The notes: generated by a model from the sequence alone, not told the origin. 64,000 bases of DNA from Saccharothrix obliqua (GCF_019375475.1 NZ_JAHXGQ010000004.1:372001-436000); one strand, 5' to 3'. Numbered from the stretch's first letter, positions 33,161 through 41,911 are shown. Program-made: numbers and translations.

Positions 33161-33642
33161 ACACGGCCGACCCGGACGGTCCCAGCGGCGACCTGGACGA
33201 GCTGGACGTGGCGATCCTGCGGGAGGTCCGGTGGATGTGGGAGTCGGTGGACCCGGCTCCCCCCGAACTGGCGGACCTGGTGAAGTTCGCGATCCAGCTG
33301 GAGGACGTGGACGTCGAGGTCGTGCGGCTGACCGAGCACCGCGAGGTCGCGGGCGTGCGCGGCGACGTGCGGTCGAAGCTGATCACGTTCTCCGGCGACA
33401 CGTTGGACTTCATGGTGAACGTGCAGCCGCGCAACGACGGGACGGTGCGCATCGACGGCTGGATCTCGCCGCCCGCCGCGCACCCCGTGGAGGTGCGGAC
33501 CGGTGAAGGACCACCCCTGCACACCTCGGCGAACGAGGAGGGGCGGTTCGCGTTCGACCGGGTTCCCTGCGGCCTCATGCAAATCGTCATCCGGCCGACC
33601 GGCCGAACCAGTGCCGTAAGCACACCGACGATGACACTATAG
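33157..33642 (+). CDS. Small adaptor-like protein of the sigma/CHAT operon
   Basis: A 161-residue soluble protein. Residues 10-60 are acidic and helical (LDELDVAILREVRWMWESVD); residues 60-150 look like a beta-sandwich of the carboxypeptidase-regulatory type (VRIDGWISPPA, then FAFDRVPCGLMQIVI). The GTG overlaps the sigma stop and its TAG is five bases before the CHAT gene. It has no catalytic motif. By position it could bind the sigma factor or act as the proteolytic substrate that controls it; this is inference. Confidence 0.8.
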   Translation: MNTADPDGPSGDLDELDVAILREVRWMWESVDPAPPELADLVKFAIQLEDVDVEVVRLTEHREVAGVRGDVRSKLITFSGDTLDFMVNVQPRNDGTVRIDGWISPPAAHPVEVRTGEGPPLHTSANEEGRFAFDRVPCGLMQIVIRPTGRTSAVSTPTMTL

Positions 33643-33647
33643 GCCCG

Positions 33648-36143
33648 GTGAGCGACCGGGTGCGGACCCTGCATGAGCGCGCGATCGAGGAGATCAACAG
33701 CGGTCGGCCCGCGGTGGGCGCGCGCTTGCTGCGCGAAGCGCTCAAGCTCGGCGAGGCGTCCCCGTCGCGGACCGCCCGGATGCTCGGCACGCTGGCCGCC
33801 GCGGAGGTGTCGCGGGGCGGCACCGACCGGGCGCTGGAGCTGCTGGACGAGGCGGAGCGGGTGGTCGCGCCCGAGGACCGGCACCTGCTGCTGTCCCAGC
33901 GCGCCCTGGTGTTCATGATGTCGGGGCGGCTGGACGACGCGCTCGTGTTGTTCGACGACACCATCCTGCGGTTGCGCCGCACCGACCAGAAGGCCGCGTT
34001 GGCCCGGGTGCTGCTCAACCGCGGGATGCTGCACCAGATCGCGGGCCGGGTGCGGCTCGCGCTCCAGGACCTCGACCAGTGCGCGCAGCTCGGGTCCGCG
34101 CTCGGCCCCGACGACGGGATGCCGCGCACCGTGGCGAAAGCCGTGCACGGCCGCGGCCAGTGCCGGGTGCTGACCGGCGACATCCCCGGCGCGCTGCGTG
34201 ATTTCGACATCGCCGCCGAGGTGTACGCCGACCAGGGGCAGGGGATGCTCGCCGTGCTGGCGGGCGACCGCGCGCGGGCGTTGCTCGCGGCGGGTCTGCC
34301 GACCGAGGCCGCGACCGAGCTGGACACGTTCCTGCGGCAGGTGCCCGAACTGCGGATGGGCCACGAGCACGCCGAGGCGGAGCTGACCATGGCCCGCGCC
34401 CGGCTGGCCGCGGGCGACCCGGGCGAGGCGCTGCGGTGGGCGCGGCGTGCCCGCCTGCACTTCCGCCGCCGCCGCAACGAGACGTGGGCCGGCGTCGCGG
34501 AACTCGTGGCGCTGCGGGCGGAGTTCGCGGCGGGCCGGACGACGGGCCGGGTGGCGCGTGCCGCGTCCCGGCTCGCGGAGCGGCTGCGGTCGCTCGGCCT
34601 GCCCAACGACGCCGACGAGGCCGCCCTCCTGGCCGCCCGCGTGTTCATCGCGCGTGGCGCGCCGGCCGAAGCCCGCGCCGAGCTGGCCGGGCGCGACCGG
34701 CCCGGCGCGCCCCTGGCCAACCGGCTGCTGCGGCGGCTCGCGCTGGCCGAACTCGGTTCCGCGAGCGGCGACCAGCGACGCGCGTTCGCCGAGGCCCGCG
34801 CCGGTCTGGCGTTGTTGCGCGAGCACCGCGCCCGGTTCGGCAGCCTCGACCTCCAGACCGGCACCACGTCGCTCGGCGGCGAACTGGCCCGCGCCGGTCT
34901 CGCGGCGGCGCTGGACAACGGCAAACCCGAGGTCGTGTACCGGTGGCTGGAGCGCTCCCGCGCGCAGGCGTTCCGGTTCCCGCCCGTGCGCACGCCCGCC
35001 GACGAGCACACCGTGGACGCCGTCGCCGAGTTGCGGCAGCTCTCCCTCGACGTCCGCGCCGCCGAGCTGCGTGGCGCGCAGGACCAGGAGGCGTTGCGCC
35101 GCGCCCGGCAGTTGGAGCGCGAGATCCGGGCCAAGGGCTGGCGCACCGACGGCGCGGGCGAGCGGCACGTGGAGGTCGGCTTCGCCGAGGTGAAGGCGGA
35201 GCTGGCGGACGCCGACAGCGTCATGGTGATCTTCCTGGCGTCCGGTGACCGGCTGCTCGCCGAGGTGATCGGCGCGGACCGGGCCGAACTGCTCGGGCTC
35301 GGCGAGACCGCCACCGTGTTCGAGGCCATCGCCCGCCTGCGCAGCGACCTGGACGCGGCGTGCGGGCGGCGGCTGCCGGGCGCGCTGGAGCACGTGATCC
35401 GCACGTCGATCCGGCGGCAGCTCGCCACGCTGTCCGAGCACCTGCTCGACCCGCTGGCCCGGGTCATCGGCGACCGGAACGTGGTGCTGGTGCCGACCGG
35501 CGGGCTGTCGGCGATGCCGTGGGGCCTGCTCGACCGGCTGCGGGGCCGACCGGTCACCGTGACGCCGTCGCCGTCGTCGTGGGTGTCGGCCAAGCGCGTC
35601 ATCCGGCCGCCGGGCTCGGTGCTGCTGGTGAGCGGCCCCAACCTGGACCACGCGTCGGCCGAGGTGAACCGCTTGGCGCGCCTGTACCCCGACAGCACCG
35701 TGCTGGACGGCACGGACGCGACGGTCGCCAACGCGCTGCGTGAAGTCAGTCGCAGCACTCTCGTGCACTTCGCCTCGCACGGGCACCACGAGCAGGAGAA
35801 CGTGTTGTTCTCCCGGCTGGACTTGGTGGACGGGCCGTTGATGGCACACGACGTGCACCAGCTCGCGGCCGTGCCGGACCACGTCGTCCTGTCGTCGTGC
35901 GATGTCGGGCAGGCCGTGGTGCGCACCGGTGACGAAATCCTCGGCTTCACCGCCGCGCTGCTCTACAGCGGCAGCCGGACCGTCGTGTCCAGCGTCGCCC
36001 GCGTGGACGACCAGGCGTCGGTGGACGTGATGACCGCGTACCACCACGCGCTGACCCGCGGCGTGCCGCCGGGCAAGGCGTTGGCGGACGCCACCGAGAC
36101 GGAGTCCCTGATGCCGTTCGTCTGCCACGGCTGGGGCGGCTGA
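33648..36143 (+). CDS. TPR-CHAT caspase-like protease
   Basis: An 831-residue protein. The first 440 residues are helical TPR-like repeats (for example RALELLDEAERVVAPEDRHL and ALQDLDQCAQLGSALG). A helical linker precedes the C-terminal CHAT domain (about 560-831), a caspase-fold peptidase. The catalytic dyad is intact: His711 in VHFASHGHHEQ and Cys751 in VVLSSCDVGQAV. GTG 33648 follows the adaptor stop by five bases. CHAT-TPR proteins act in bacterial defence and regulated cleavage, including the type III-E CRISPR protease that controls a sigma factor. Here it shares an operon with a sigma factor and a subtilisin. Confidence 0.93.
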   Translation: MSDRVRTLHERAIEEINSGRPAVGARLLREALKLGEASPSRTARMLGTLAAAEVSRGGTDRALELLDEAERVVAPEDRHLLLSQRALVFMMSGRLDDALVLFDDTILRLRRTDQKAALARVLLNRGMLHQIAGRVRLALQDLDQCAQLGSALGPDDGMPRTVAKAVHGRGQCRVLTGDIPGALRDFDIAAEVYADQGQGMLAVLAGDRARALLAAGLPTEAATELDTFLRQVPELRMGHEHAEAELTMARARLAAGDPGEALRWARRARLHFRRRRNETWAGVAELVALRAEFAAGRTTGRVARAASRLAERLRSLGLPNDADEAALLAARVFIARGAPAEARAELAGRDRPGAPLANRLLRRLALAELGSASGDQRRAFAEARAGLALLREHRARFGSLDLQTGTTSLGGELARAGLAAALDNGKPEVVYRWLERSRAQAFRFPPVRTPADEHTVDAVAELRQLSLDVRAAELRGAQDQEALRRARQLEREIRAKGWRTDGAGERHVEVGFAEVKAELADADSVMVIFLASGDRLLAEVIGADRAELLGLGETATVFEAIARLRSDLDAACGRRLPGALEHVIRTSIRRQLATLSEHLLDPLARVIGDRNVVLVPTGGLSAMPWGLLDRLRGRPVTVTPSPSSWVSAKRVIRPPGSVLLVSGPNLDHASAEVNRLARLYPDSTVLDGTDATVANALREVSRSTLVHFASHGHHEQENVLFSRLDLVDGPLMAHDVHQLAAVPDHVVLSSCDVGQAVVRTGDEILGFTAALLYSGSRTVVSSVARVDDQASVDVMTAYHHALTRGVPPGKALADATETESLMPFVCHGWGG

Positions 36144-36153
36144 GCCGTGGGTC

Positions 36154-36972
36154 TCAGGCGGACATGCAGAACTCCATGACCGCCTGGTGGACCGGCAGGA
36201 GTGCCTGCTTGAACCCGTGCCCCGCGAAGGCCGGGTGCTTGAACGCGTCCGCGGTGGCTTCGCGGCCGGCCACGTGCGGCGGGCAGGGTGCGTACTGCGC
36301 GCCGGGTGGGGCCGTGTCGAGGAGGTCGGCGGTGATCCGGAACGGCGCGAGCCGGTCGGCGTGGGGGCCGGGACCGTCGGTGATGATCACGTCGGCGGTC
36401 CTGATCGCCCCTGCCAGGTCGTCCGTCCAGTCGCCGCCCGGGGTCGCCAGTTCGCGCGGGCAGCACTGGGTGAGGTCGAGCCCGAGCACGGTCGCGATCT
36501 CCCGCCAGGCGCCCGCGATGTTCCCGTCCGCACCGACGAAGAGGTAGTGCAGTGCCCGCGGGTCGCGCTTCTTGCCGAGCGTGTACACGTCGCTGAGCAC
36601 TTCGCAGGGGTGGTTGAGTTCCGACATGGCGTTCACCACCGGCACGGGGCTTCCGGCAGCGATGCCCTCGATGATCTCCATGCGGTGCCGGACGACCAGG
36701 ACGGCCGTCCACGGGGCCAGGTAACCCGCCACGTCCGACAGCGCTTCCGGCTTCTCCAGGGCGTCGGGCGGGCACACGATCGGTTGCAGGCCCATCAGGT
36801 GGGCGCCGCGCTCGAACGTCACCCGGGTGCGCAGGCTCGACGAGGGGAAGAACATCACCGCGGACCCGGATCGACGCGGCCCGTTCCCCGCGCTGTACTC
36901 GTCGGCCAGCGCGAAGACCGCGTCGATCTCCGCTCGCGTCCAGTCGGTGAGTCGTACCAGGTGCCGCACCAC
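36154..36972 (-). CDS. Divergent ornithine/aspartate carbamoyltransferase family protein
   Basis: A 272-residue member of the carbamoyltransferase fold, shorter than the usual 300-340. The carbamoyl-phosphate motif is present as SSSLRTRVTFE, and NHPCEVLSD replaces the usual HPxQ. The ornithine-binding HCLP loop is replaced by APCPPHVAG. It is not clustered with arginine or pyrimidine genes. These changes suggest a different acceptor, perhaps in secondary metabolism, or a non-catalytic role. It converges on the CHAT gene, ten bases apart. Confidence 0.8.
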   Translation of the reverse strand: MVRHLVRLTDWTRAEIDAVFALADEYSAGNGPRRSGSAVMFFPSSSLRTRVTFERGAHLMGLQPIVCPPDALEKPEALSDVAGYLAPWTAVLVVRHRMEIIEGIAAGSPVPVVNAMSELNHPCEVLSDVYTLGKKRDPRALHYLFVGADGNIAGAWREIATVLGLDLTQCCPRELATPGGDWTDDLAGAIRTADVIITDGPGPHADRLAPFRITADLLDTAPPGAQYAPCPPHVAGREATADAFKHPAFAGHGFKQALLPVHQAVMEFCMSA

Positions 36973-37022
36973 GCGAAATTATCACCGGCCACGTGGCTGT
37001 CGTCTCGCGACCGCGGCTCCGG

Positions 37023-37559
37023 TCAACCGCGTGCTTCGCCGACGGTGGTGGCCACCCACTCGATGAACTCGCCCTTCACCGCGCTGTACCGCCGCGGGTC
37101 GCCGCCGCTCAGGCCCAGCGCGAGCCGCTTCACGGCCGAGTACGCCTCGGCCACCTCGGGGTGGTCCCGCAGCAGCCGGTAGAACGCGCGCTCCGGGCTC
37201 GCCGCCCACACCCGCGGCCCGACCAGGTGGACGTGGAGGTCCGGCACGGCGGTGCCCGCGCGGTAGCGGCGGAGCATGGTGCGGGACAGCTCGTCCAGCC
37301 GGATCGGCTGGAAGCCCCGGCGGGCGAGGCGGGCCGCGGCGTGCGGCGCGTCCCGGTCGCCGACCAGCACCAGCAGGTCGGTGATGGGTTTGGCCACGAT
37401 GCCCGGCACCAGCCTGCTGCCGATCGGCTCGATCGCGCGGGCCAGCAGGCCGAGGGCGTTCGCCACCTCGGCGCGGTCCTGCTCGAACCGCGCCACCACG
37501 CCGTCGTCGTAAGGCACCAGTTCGACGGCGTAGTCGTAGCGACCGCACACGGGGATCAT
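37023..37559 (-). CDS. GrpB/UPF0157 family protein
   Basis: A 178-residue protein of the GrpB nucleotidyltransferase-like family. The usual HVGSTAVPG motif reads PIGSRLVPGIVAKPITDLLV, so the first active-site His and Ser/Thr are altered; the later DLHVHLV is kept. ATG 37559 is used. Family members are fused to or adjacent to CoaE, but no such partner is here. The altered motif leaves catalysis uncertain. Confidence 0.8.
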   Translation of the reverse strand: MIPVCGRYDYAVELVPYDDGVVARFEQDRAEVANALGLLARAIEPIGSRLVPGIVAKPITDLLVLVGDRDAPHAAARLARRGFQPIRLDELSRTMLRRYRAGTAVPDLHVHLVGPRVWAASPERAFYRLLRDHPEVAEAYSAVKRLALGLSGGDPRRYSAVKGEFIEWVATTVGEARG

Positions 37560-37620
37560 CGCCTCGATCGTAGGGAGCCCGGACGACCCATCCCCCGCAA
37601 TTTCGCGGGCGCCACCCGGG

Positions 37621-37648
37621 CCGGTCCGCGCGGGAAGGCGCGGACCGG
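37621..37648 (-). terminator. Terminator of the large secreted-protein gene
   Basis: CCGGTCCGCGC and GCGCGGACCGG form a perfect 11-base stem around GGGAAG, starting 19 bases beyond the stop at 37667 on the minus strand. Confidence 0.85.
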
Positions 37649-37666
37649 CGTGGAATCCCGGACGGC

Positions 37667-40096
37667 TCACAGGTTGCAGAGCAGGGCGCACGCCATCGCC
37701 GAGGAGTACGGCGAGTAGGACGCCGGGGTGCCCGACGGCGAGTTGCGCGGCGTGTACCGCGCCTTCGCGTAGTTGGTGATGGGGAACAACGTCAGCACCG
37801 CGGAGGTGGCGCAGTACACCTGCTTGGACTGGCCGGGCGCGAGGCTGAACGTGCCGCCCGCCGTTTCGCACGACGGCTCCTGGAGGTCGTACACGCTCAC
37901 GTCGTCGACCGGCACCGGACCGTCGTTGGTGACCGTGATGCGCCACCGGGCCGTGCCGAGCAACGCGCCCAGCAGGCCCACCGGCGTCCGCTTCACCCAC
38001 GGTCCCGCGCCGCCCGGACCGCAGTCGGCGGCCTTGTGCGACGCGCAGATCTCCTTGTCCACCCGCACCACCGGCTGGCACGCCGCGCCCGGCGCGACGG
38101 GCACCGACGCGGTGTTCGAGGTGAACGAGCCGGAACCGTCGACGCCGGACGCGGTGTTGGCCACGTCGGTCACCGCGCAGGTCGTGGCGATGGTGGTCTG
38201 GAAGCAGACCTGCGGCGGGTCGCCGGTGAAGTCGACCACCAGGTGCGGTTTCGCGCCGCCCGTGAAGTCCGCGCCGCTGGTGAGCACCAGTCGCGTGGTC
38301 ACCGTCAGCGAGGTGTGGGCGGTGGCCGACACGCCGCTCAGGTCCACCGTGCCGTCCGGCGCGAAGCCCGGCGTGGGCACGGTCGCGCCGTCCTGGTCGA
38401 CCGCGGTCACGCTGGACGCGCCGAAGTCCACGTTCGCCGGGGTGATCCCCTCCAGCCGCGCCGAGCCGTAGCCGGTGACGTGGTTCGTGCCGCCGTCGCA
38501 GTAGAAGTCGGCCGGGGTCAGGGTCACCGCCGCGCCGCTGCGCACGCAGGGCGTGCCGCCCGTGGCCGGGTCCATGGAGAACAACACGCCCGCGTCGCCG
38601 AGCCCGATCAGGCACTGCGTGGTGCCGTCGAACGCGTAGCCGTAGTCACGGGTCGCGCCGCCGTTCACCGTCGGGTGCCCGGCCGGGTTGGGGAAACCCG
38701 CGCAGCCGGACCCGGTGGTCCAGTCGTGGCAGATCGCGGCGCCGGGGTACGGGCCGCCCCAGATCGGGAGGTAGCCGCGGGTGTGGCCGTCCACGCCGAC
38801 GACGACCTCCGGGTTGAACACCAGCACGCCGCCGGGCAGGCCGGCGTACGACGACGGGGACGCCAGCGCGCCGCCGGCGGTCGTGTAGCAGGTGGTGACG
38901 TTGGTGCCGCCGGTCGTGCCGGCACACGCGCCGACCGGTGCGCCGGACGTGTCGTACGCCGTGTAGGCGTTGTAGGCGTAGTTGTCGGCCGGCCCGACGG
39001 GGCGCGGAGTCGCCCAGCCGGCGCAGGCCGTGCCGGTCGCCGGGTCGAAGCAGCCCAGTGCGGGCGGCAGGCCGGCCCGGGGTGACGACGAGGCGAACAC
39101 CTTGCCCGCCACCGCGGTCATCGCGCCGAGGTACATCGAGCCGGGAGTGGTGCCGTTCGGCGGCACGACCGGCGCGAACGGCTGGCCGGGGCACGCCGCC
39201 TTGGTGGTGACCGCCCAGCACGTCACCGAACCGGCCGTGGTGACGCCGTACAGGTTGCCGTCGACCTCGACCAGGCCCGCCAGGTTGTTGACGGCGGGCG
39301 AACCGCCGATCGCCGCCAGCGGCCAGTAACCGCAGTTCGCGGCGTTCGCCAGGTCCAGGCAGCCGACGCCGACGGAGGACGCGGTGATGGCGGCGTAGTA
39401 GACCAGGGCGGAGTTCGCCGGGTCCCGCACGTACTGCGGCTCCAGCGGGCTGGAGATGTCGCCGGCCGCACCGCCCTGGAGCGGGCCGACCGCCGTGTTC
39501 AGCGTCTTCGGCCACGGACCGCCCGCGCACAGCGAGCCGGTGGGGAGTTCGCTGCACACCACCTTCGGCTGCGCGGCGGACGCGTGGTGGAAGATGTTCC
39601 ACGCCTGCAGGGCGCCGCTCGGCGTGCGGTGCAGCAACGGCGTGAAGCCGTCGCCGCCGGTCGCCGTGGTGGCCGCCCGCACGGGTGGGGTCAGCTCGGC
39701 GTCCAGGGCGGTGCCGCCGGGCCGGGCCGCCGCGTTGGCGGCACGCACCGCGACCACGTCGGACGCGGGCTCGACGTCGCCGAACGAGGTGCCGTCCGCG
39801 GACCACCGCGGCGTCCAGCCCGGCGGCACGCGCAGGGAACCGGGCACGTAGGTGTGCGCGGACGAGCCGACCTGGTCGGTGATCGTCGCCGCGCCGGTGG
39901 TGGCGGAGTTGTTGTCGTAGGAGACCGCCCACGACGCGGTGCCGCCGTGGTCCGCCGGGGTGGTCGCGGTGCGGACCGATTTGGTGAGCGTCGACGCGGC
40001 GAGCGGTTCCGCGCTCGCCGCCGGGTTCGCGACCGGCACCGCCAGACCGGCGAGCAGAACCGCCGCGCACGCGGTTCGGAAAAGGCTTCTTCGCAT
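37667..40096 (-). CDS. Large secreted protein with a signal peptide and DUF11-like C-terminus
   Basis: An 809-residue exported protein. A Sec signal (RTACAAVLLAGLAVP to ASAEP) is followed by a beta-rich domain (SVRTATTPADHGGTASWAVS), a Cys-containing repetitive region of about 400 residues with recurring W/G/C pairs (for example VGCLDLANAANCGYW and LGCFDPATGTACAGW) suggesting a disulfide-stabilised propeller, and C-terminal DUF11-like domains ending in MACALLCNL. There is no sortase or lipobox motif. Function is not known; adhesion or surface structure is possible. ATG 40096 begins the signal peptide. It is divergent from trpF. Confidence 0.85.
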   Translation of the reverse strand: MRRSLFRTACAAVLLAGLAVPVANPAASAEPLAASTLTKSVRTATTPADHGGTASWAVSYDNNSATTGAATITDQVGSSAHTYVPGSLRVPPGWTPRWSADGTSFGDVEPASDVVAVRAANAAARPGGTALDAELTPPVRAATTATGGDGFTPLLHRTPSGALQAWNIFHHASAAQPKVVCSELPTGSLCAGGPWPKTLNTAVGPLQGGAAGDISSPLEPQYVRDPANSALVYYAAITASSVGVGCLDLANAANCGYWPLAAIGGSPAVNNLAGLVEVDGNLYGVTTAGSVTCWAVTTKAACPGQPFAPVVPPNGTTPGSMYLGAMTAVAGKVFASSSPRAGLPPALGCFDPATGTACAGWATPRPVGPADNYAYNAYTAYDTSGAPVGACAGTTGGTNVTTCYTTAGGALASPSSYAGLPGGVLVFNPEVVVGVDGHTRGYLPIWGGPYPGAAICHDWTTGSGCAGFPNPAGHPTVNGGATRDYGYAFDGTTQCLIGLGDAGVLFSMDPATGGTPCVRSGAAVTLTPADFYCDGGTNHVTGYGSARLEGITPANVDFGASSVTAVDQDGATVPTPGFAPDGTVDLSGVSATAHTSLTVTTRLVLTSGADFTGGAKPHLVVDFTGDPPQVCFQTTIATTCAVTDVANTASGVDGSGSFTSNTASVPVAPGAACQPVVRVDKEICASHKAADCGPGGAGPWVKRTPVGLLGALLGTARWRITVTNDGPVPVDDVSVYDLQEPSCETAGGTFSLAPGQSKQVYCATSAVLTLFPITNYAKARYTPRNSPSGTPASYSPYSSAMACALLCNL

Positions 40097-40347
40097 GACT
40101 TTCCCCTCGTTTCCAACGGGGCCGGGAACCCCGCACCGAAACGCTAGGAAGGCCGATCACCCCGGACAACAGCCCTCACCCCGGTGGCGGTCCGGCCTGC
40201 ACTGATGGCCCAGCCGGCAACCCGAAACAACGGGTTCCCGGAACTGTTCCCCACGCACCGTCGAAGAAGCGTTCGCGAAATTGCGGAGAAGTCCCGCGAA
40301 ACGGCCTAACGCGGATCGGCGGGTGGCCGCGCGATAGAGTCGTGCCC

Positions 40348-40944
40348 GTGTACGTGAAGTTGTGCGGTCTGCGCACCGCGGAAGACGTGGCGGTCGCCGT
40401 CGAGGCCGGGGCGGACGCGGTCGGTTTCGTGTTCGCCGCGAGTCCGCGGCAGGTGGACCTGGAGACGGCGCGGCGGCTGGTGCGCGAGGTGCCGCCCGGC
40501 GTGCTGACCGTGGGCGTGTTCGCCAGGATGGGCGCGGCGGAGGTGCGGCGGCTCGCGGAGGCGTCCGGTGTCGCCGCCGTGCAACTGCACGGCGACTACC
40601 CGAAGGCGGCGTTCGACGAGGTGGCGGTGTCCGGGTTGCGGCTGTTGCGCGCGGTGGCGCTCAAGCCCGACACGGACGTGCGCGTCGGCGCGTTCGGGGA
40701 GGAGATGCTGCTGCTCGACTCGCCGATCGCGGGATCGGGCGAGCGGTGGGACCTGTCGGCGCTCAACGCCGCCCGCCCGCAGGGCCGGTGGCTGCTCGCG
40801 GGTGGGCTGGAGGTGGGTAACGTGGCCGAGGCCGTGGCGCGGGCGCGCCCGTGGGGCGTGGACGTGTCCAGCGGTATCGAGTCCAGCCGGGGCGTGAAGG
40901 ACCACGCCCTGATGAGAGCCTTCGTCGCCGCCGCTCGCGGCTGA
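40348..40944 (+). CDS. trpF: Phosphoribosylanthranilate isomerase
   Basis: A 198-residue TIM-barrel enzyme of tryptophan synthesis. Signatures are VKLCGLRTAEDVAVAVEAGA (Cys near the start is the general base), GFVFAASPRQV, VAAVQLHG and the phosphate-binding LLAGGLEVGNV, then GVDVSSGIESSRGVKD. It stands alone rather than in a trp operon, as in some other actinobacteria that use PriA for this step. A TAGAGT box at 40335-40340 makes a leaderless mRNA at GTG 40348 likely; GTG 40342 is the alternative. Confidence 0.9.
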   Translation: MYVKLCGLRTAEDVAVAVEAGADAVGFVFAASPRQVDLETARRLVREVPPGVLTVGVFARMGAAEVRRLAEASGVAAVQLHGDYPKAAFDEVAVSGLRLLRAVALKPDTDVRVGAFGEEMLLLDSPIAGSGERWDLSALNAARPQGRWLLAGGLEVGNVAEAVARARPWGVDVSSGIESSRGVKDHALMRAFVAAARG

Positions 40945-41140
40945 TCCGGTCGGAGCCACGCGGCCGGTGGTCCGCGTGGTCGAGCCACGCGAGCCGCCAC
41001 GCGGCCGGTCGTCCGCGTGGTCGAGCCACGCGAGCCGCCACGCGGCCGGTCGTCCGCGCGGTCGAGCCACGCGAGCCGCCGAGCGGCCAGTCGTCCGCGT
41101 GGTCGAGCCAGCCGCACCGCCGAGCGGCCGGTGGCGGCCG
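40945..41140 (+). repeat. 41-bp tandem repeat array with alternative hairpins
   Basis: About four and a half copies of a 41-base unit; the segment CCGCGTGGTC recurs at 40972, 41013, 41054 (as CCGCGCGGTC) and 41095. Inside each unit CGCGTGG and CCACGCG pair around TCGAG, while CCGCGTGG can also pair with CCACGCGG of the preceding unit around CCGGTCGT. The two hairpins are mutually exclusive. The period is not a multiple of three, so it is not a protein repeat. It begins at the trpF stop and lies before a converging lipoprotein gene. The remaining DNA to 41263 shows no gene. Confidence 0.85.
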
Positions 41141-41263
41141 GCAGCCCGAACCACGCCGGTCCGGCGGAGCGCCCGACCCCCGAGGCGGGCGCTCCGCCGA
41201 CCTGCTCCGCCGGGCGGTCTGTTCTGCTCGGACCCGCGCTGCCCCGAGCCGGCCCGACCCGGG

Positions 41264-41911
41264 TCAGTTCTCCCAGACGATGGGCGACTTGTCGTAGCCG
41301 TCGCCCTTGTCGAAGCTCGCGCCGCCGGCCTTCGTCCCCTCGCGGGTGCCCTGGAGGACGCAGGTCTCGAACTTCGCCCCCGCCGTGGTGAAGTCGCGCC
41401 CGGCGTTCTCGGACTTGCAGCTGTCCGTCTCACCCGTGATGATCACGCCGGTGCTCTTGCCGTCCGCGCCGAGCGCCCGCAGGCTCACGGTGCTGTTGGC
41501 CAGGTCGGTGCCGCCGACGTTCTCCACGGTCGCCCGGATGTAGACCGGCGTGATGCCCTTCGCCTTGTCGCCGTACTTGGCGAGGTCGGCGTTCGAGCCC
41601 TCCTCGATGGCCGTCACCGTGATCGCGACGGTGCCGGTCTTGGTGGTGCCGTACTTGAACGGCACGACGGCGCGGTCGCCGACCTTCAGCTTGGTGCCGG
41701 GCTTGGTCGCGTCGCCCGACGCCTGCTGGGTCGGCGTGCTCGCGCTGCTCGATGTCGTCTCCGCGGTCGTGGTGGTGGCGGCGGCGGACGTCGTGCCGGG
41801 CGTGGCGACACCGTCCGTCGAACTGCCGCACGCCGACAGCAGCAGGGCCGCGGCGGAGCCGGCGGCGACGAACAGGGCTGCACGGGCGTGGGTCAAGGCA
41901 GGGCTCCTCAT
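41264..41911 (-). CDS. Secreted lipoprotein of unknown function
   Basis: A 215-residue lipoprotein. The signal ends in the lipobox LLLSACGSS with Cys as the lipidated residue, followed by a Thr/Ser-rich linker and a DUF4352-like beta domain (VPFKYGTTKTGTVAITVTAI, then YIRATVENVGGTDL). ATG 41911 is preceded by a small hairpin (CGGGG-ATGT-CCCCG, 41916-41929), which might affect translation. It converges toward the tandem repeat array. Domains of this kind are often extracellular sensing or binding modules. Confidence 0.85.
   Translation of the reverse strand: MRSPALTHARAALFVAAGSAAALLLSACGSSTDGVATPGTTSAAATTTTAETTSSSASTPTQQASGDATKPGTKLKVGDRAVVPFKYGTTKTGTVAITVTAIEEGSNADLAKYGDKAKGITPVYIRATVENVGGTDLANSTVSLRALGADGKSTGVIITGETDSCKSENAGRDFTTAGAKFETCVLQGTREGTKAGGASFDKGDGYDKSPIVWEN

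Noticed and set aside
30976-36143. Type III-E CRISPR locus because of the TPR-CHAT protein and sigma factor
   Set aside because: No gRAMP/Cas7-11 protein, Csx31 or CRISPR array is present; only the regulatory analogy is kept.
40945-41140. CRISPR array
   Set aside because: The units are contiguous with no unique spacers and there are no cas genes nearby; it is a simple tandem repeat.
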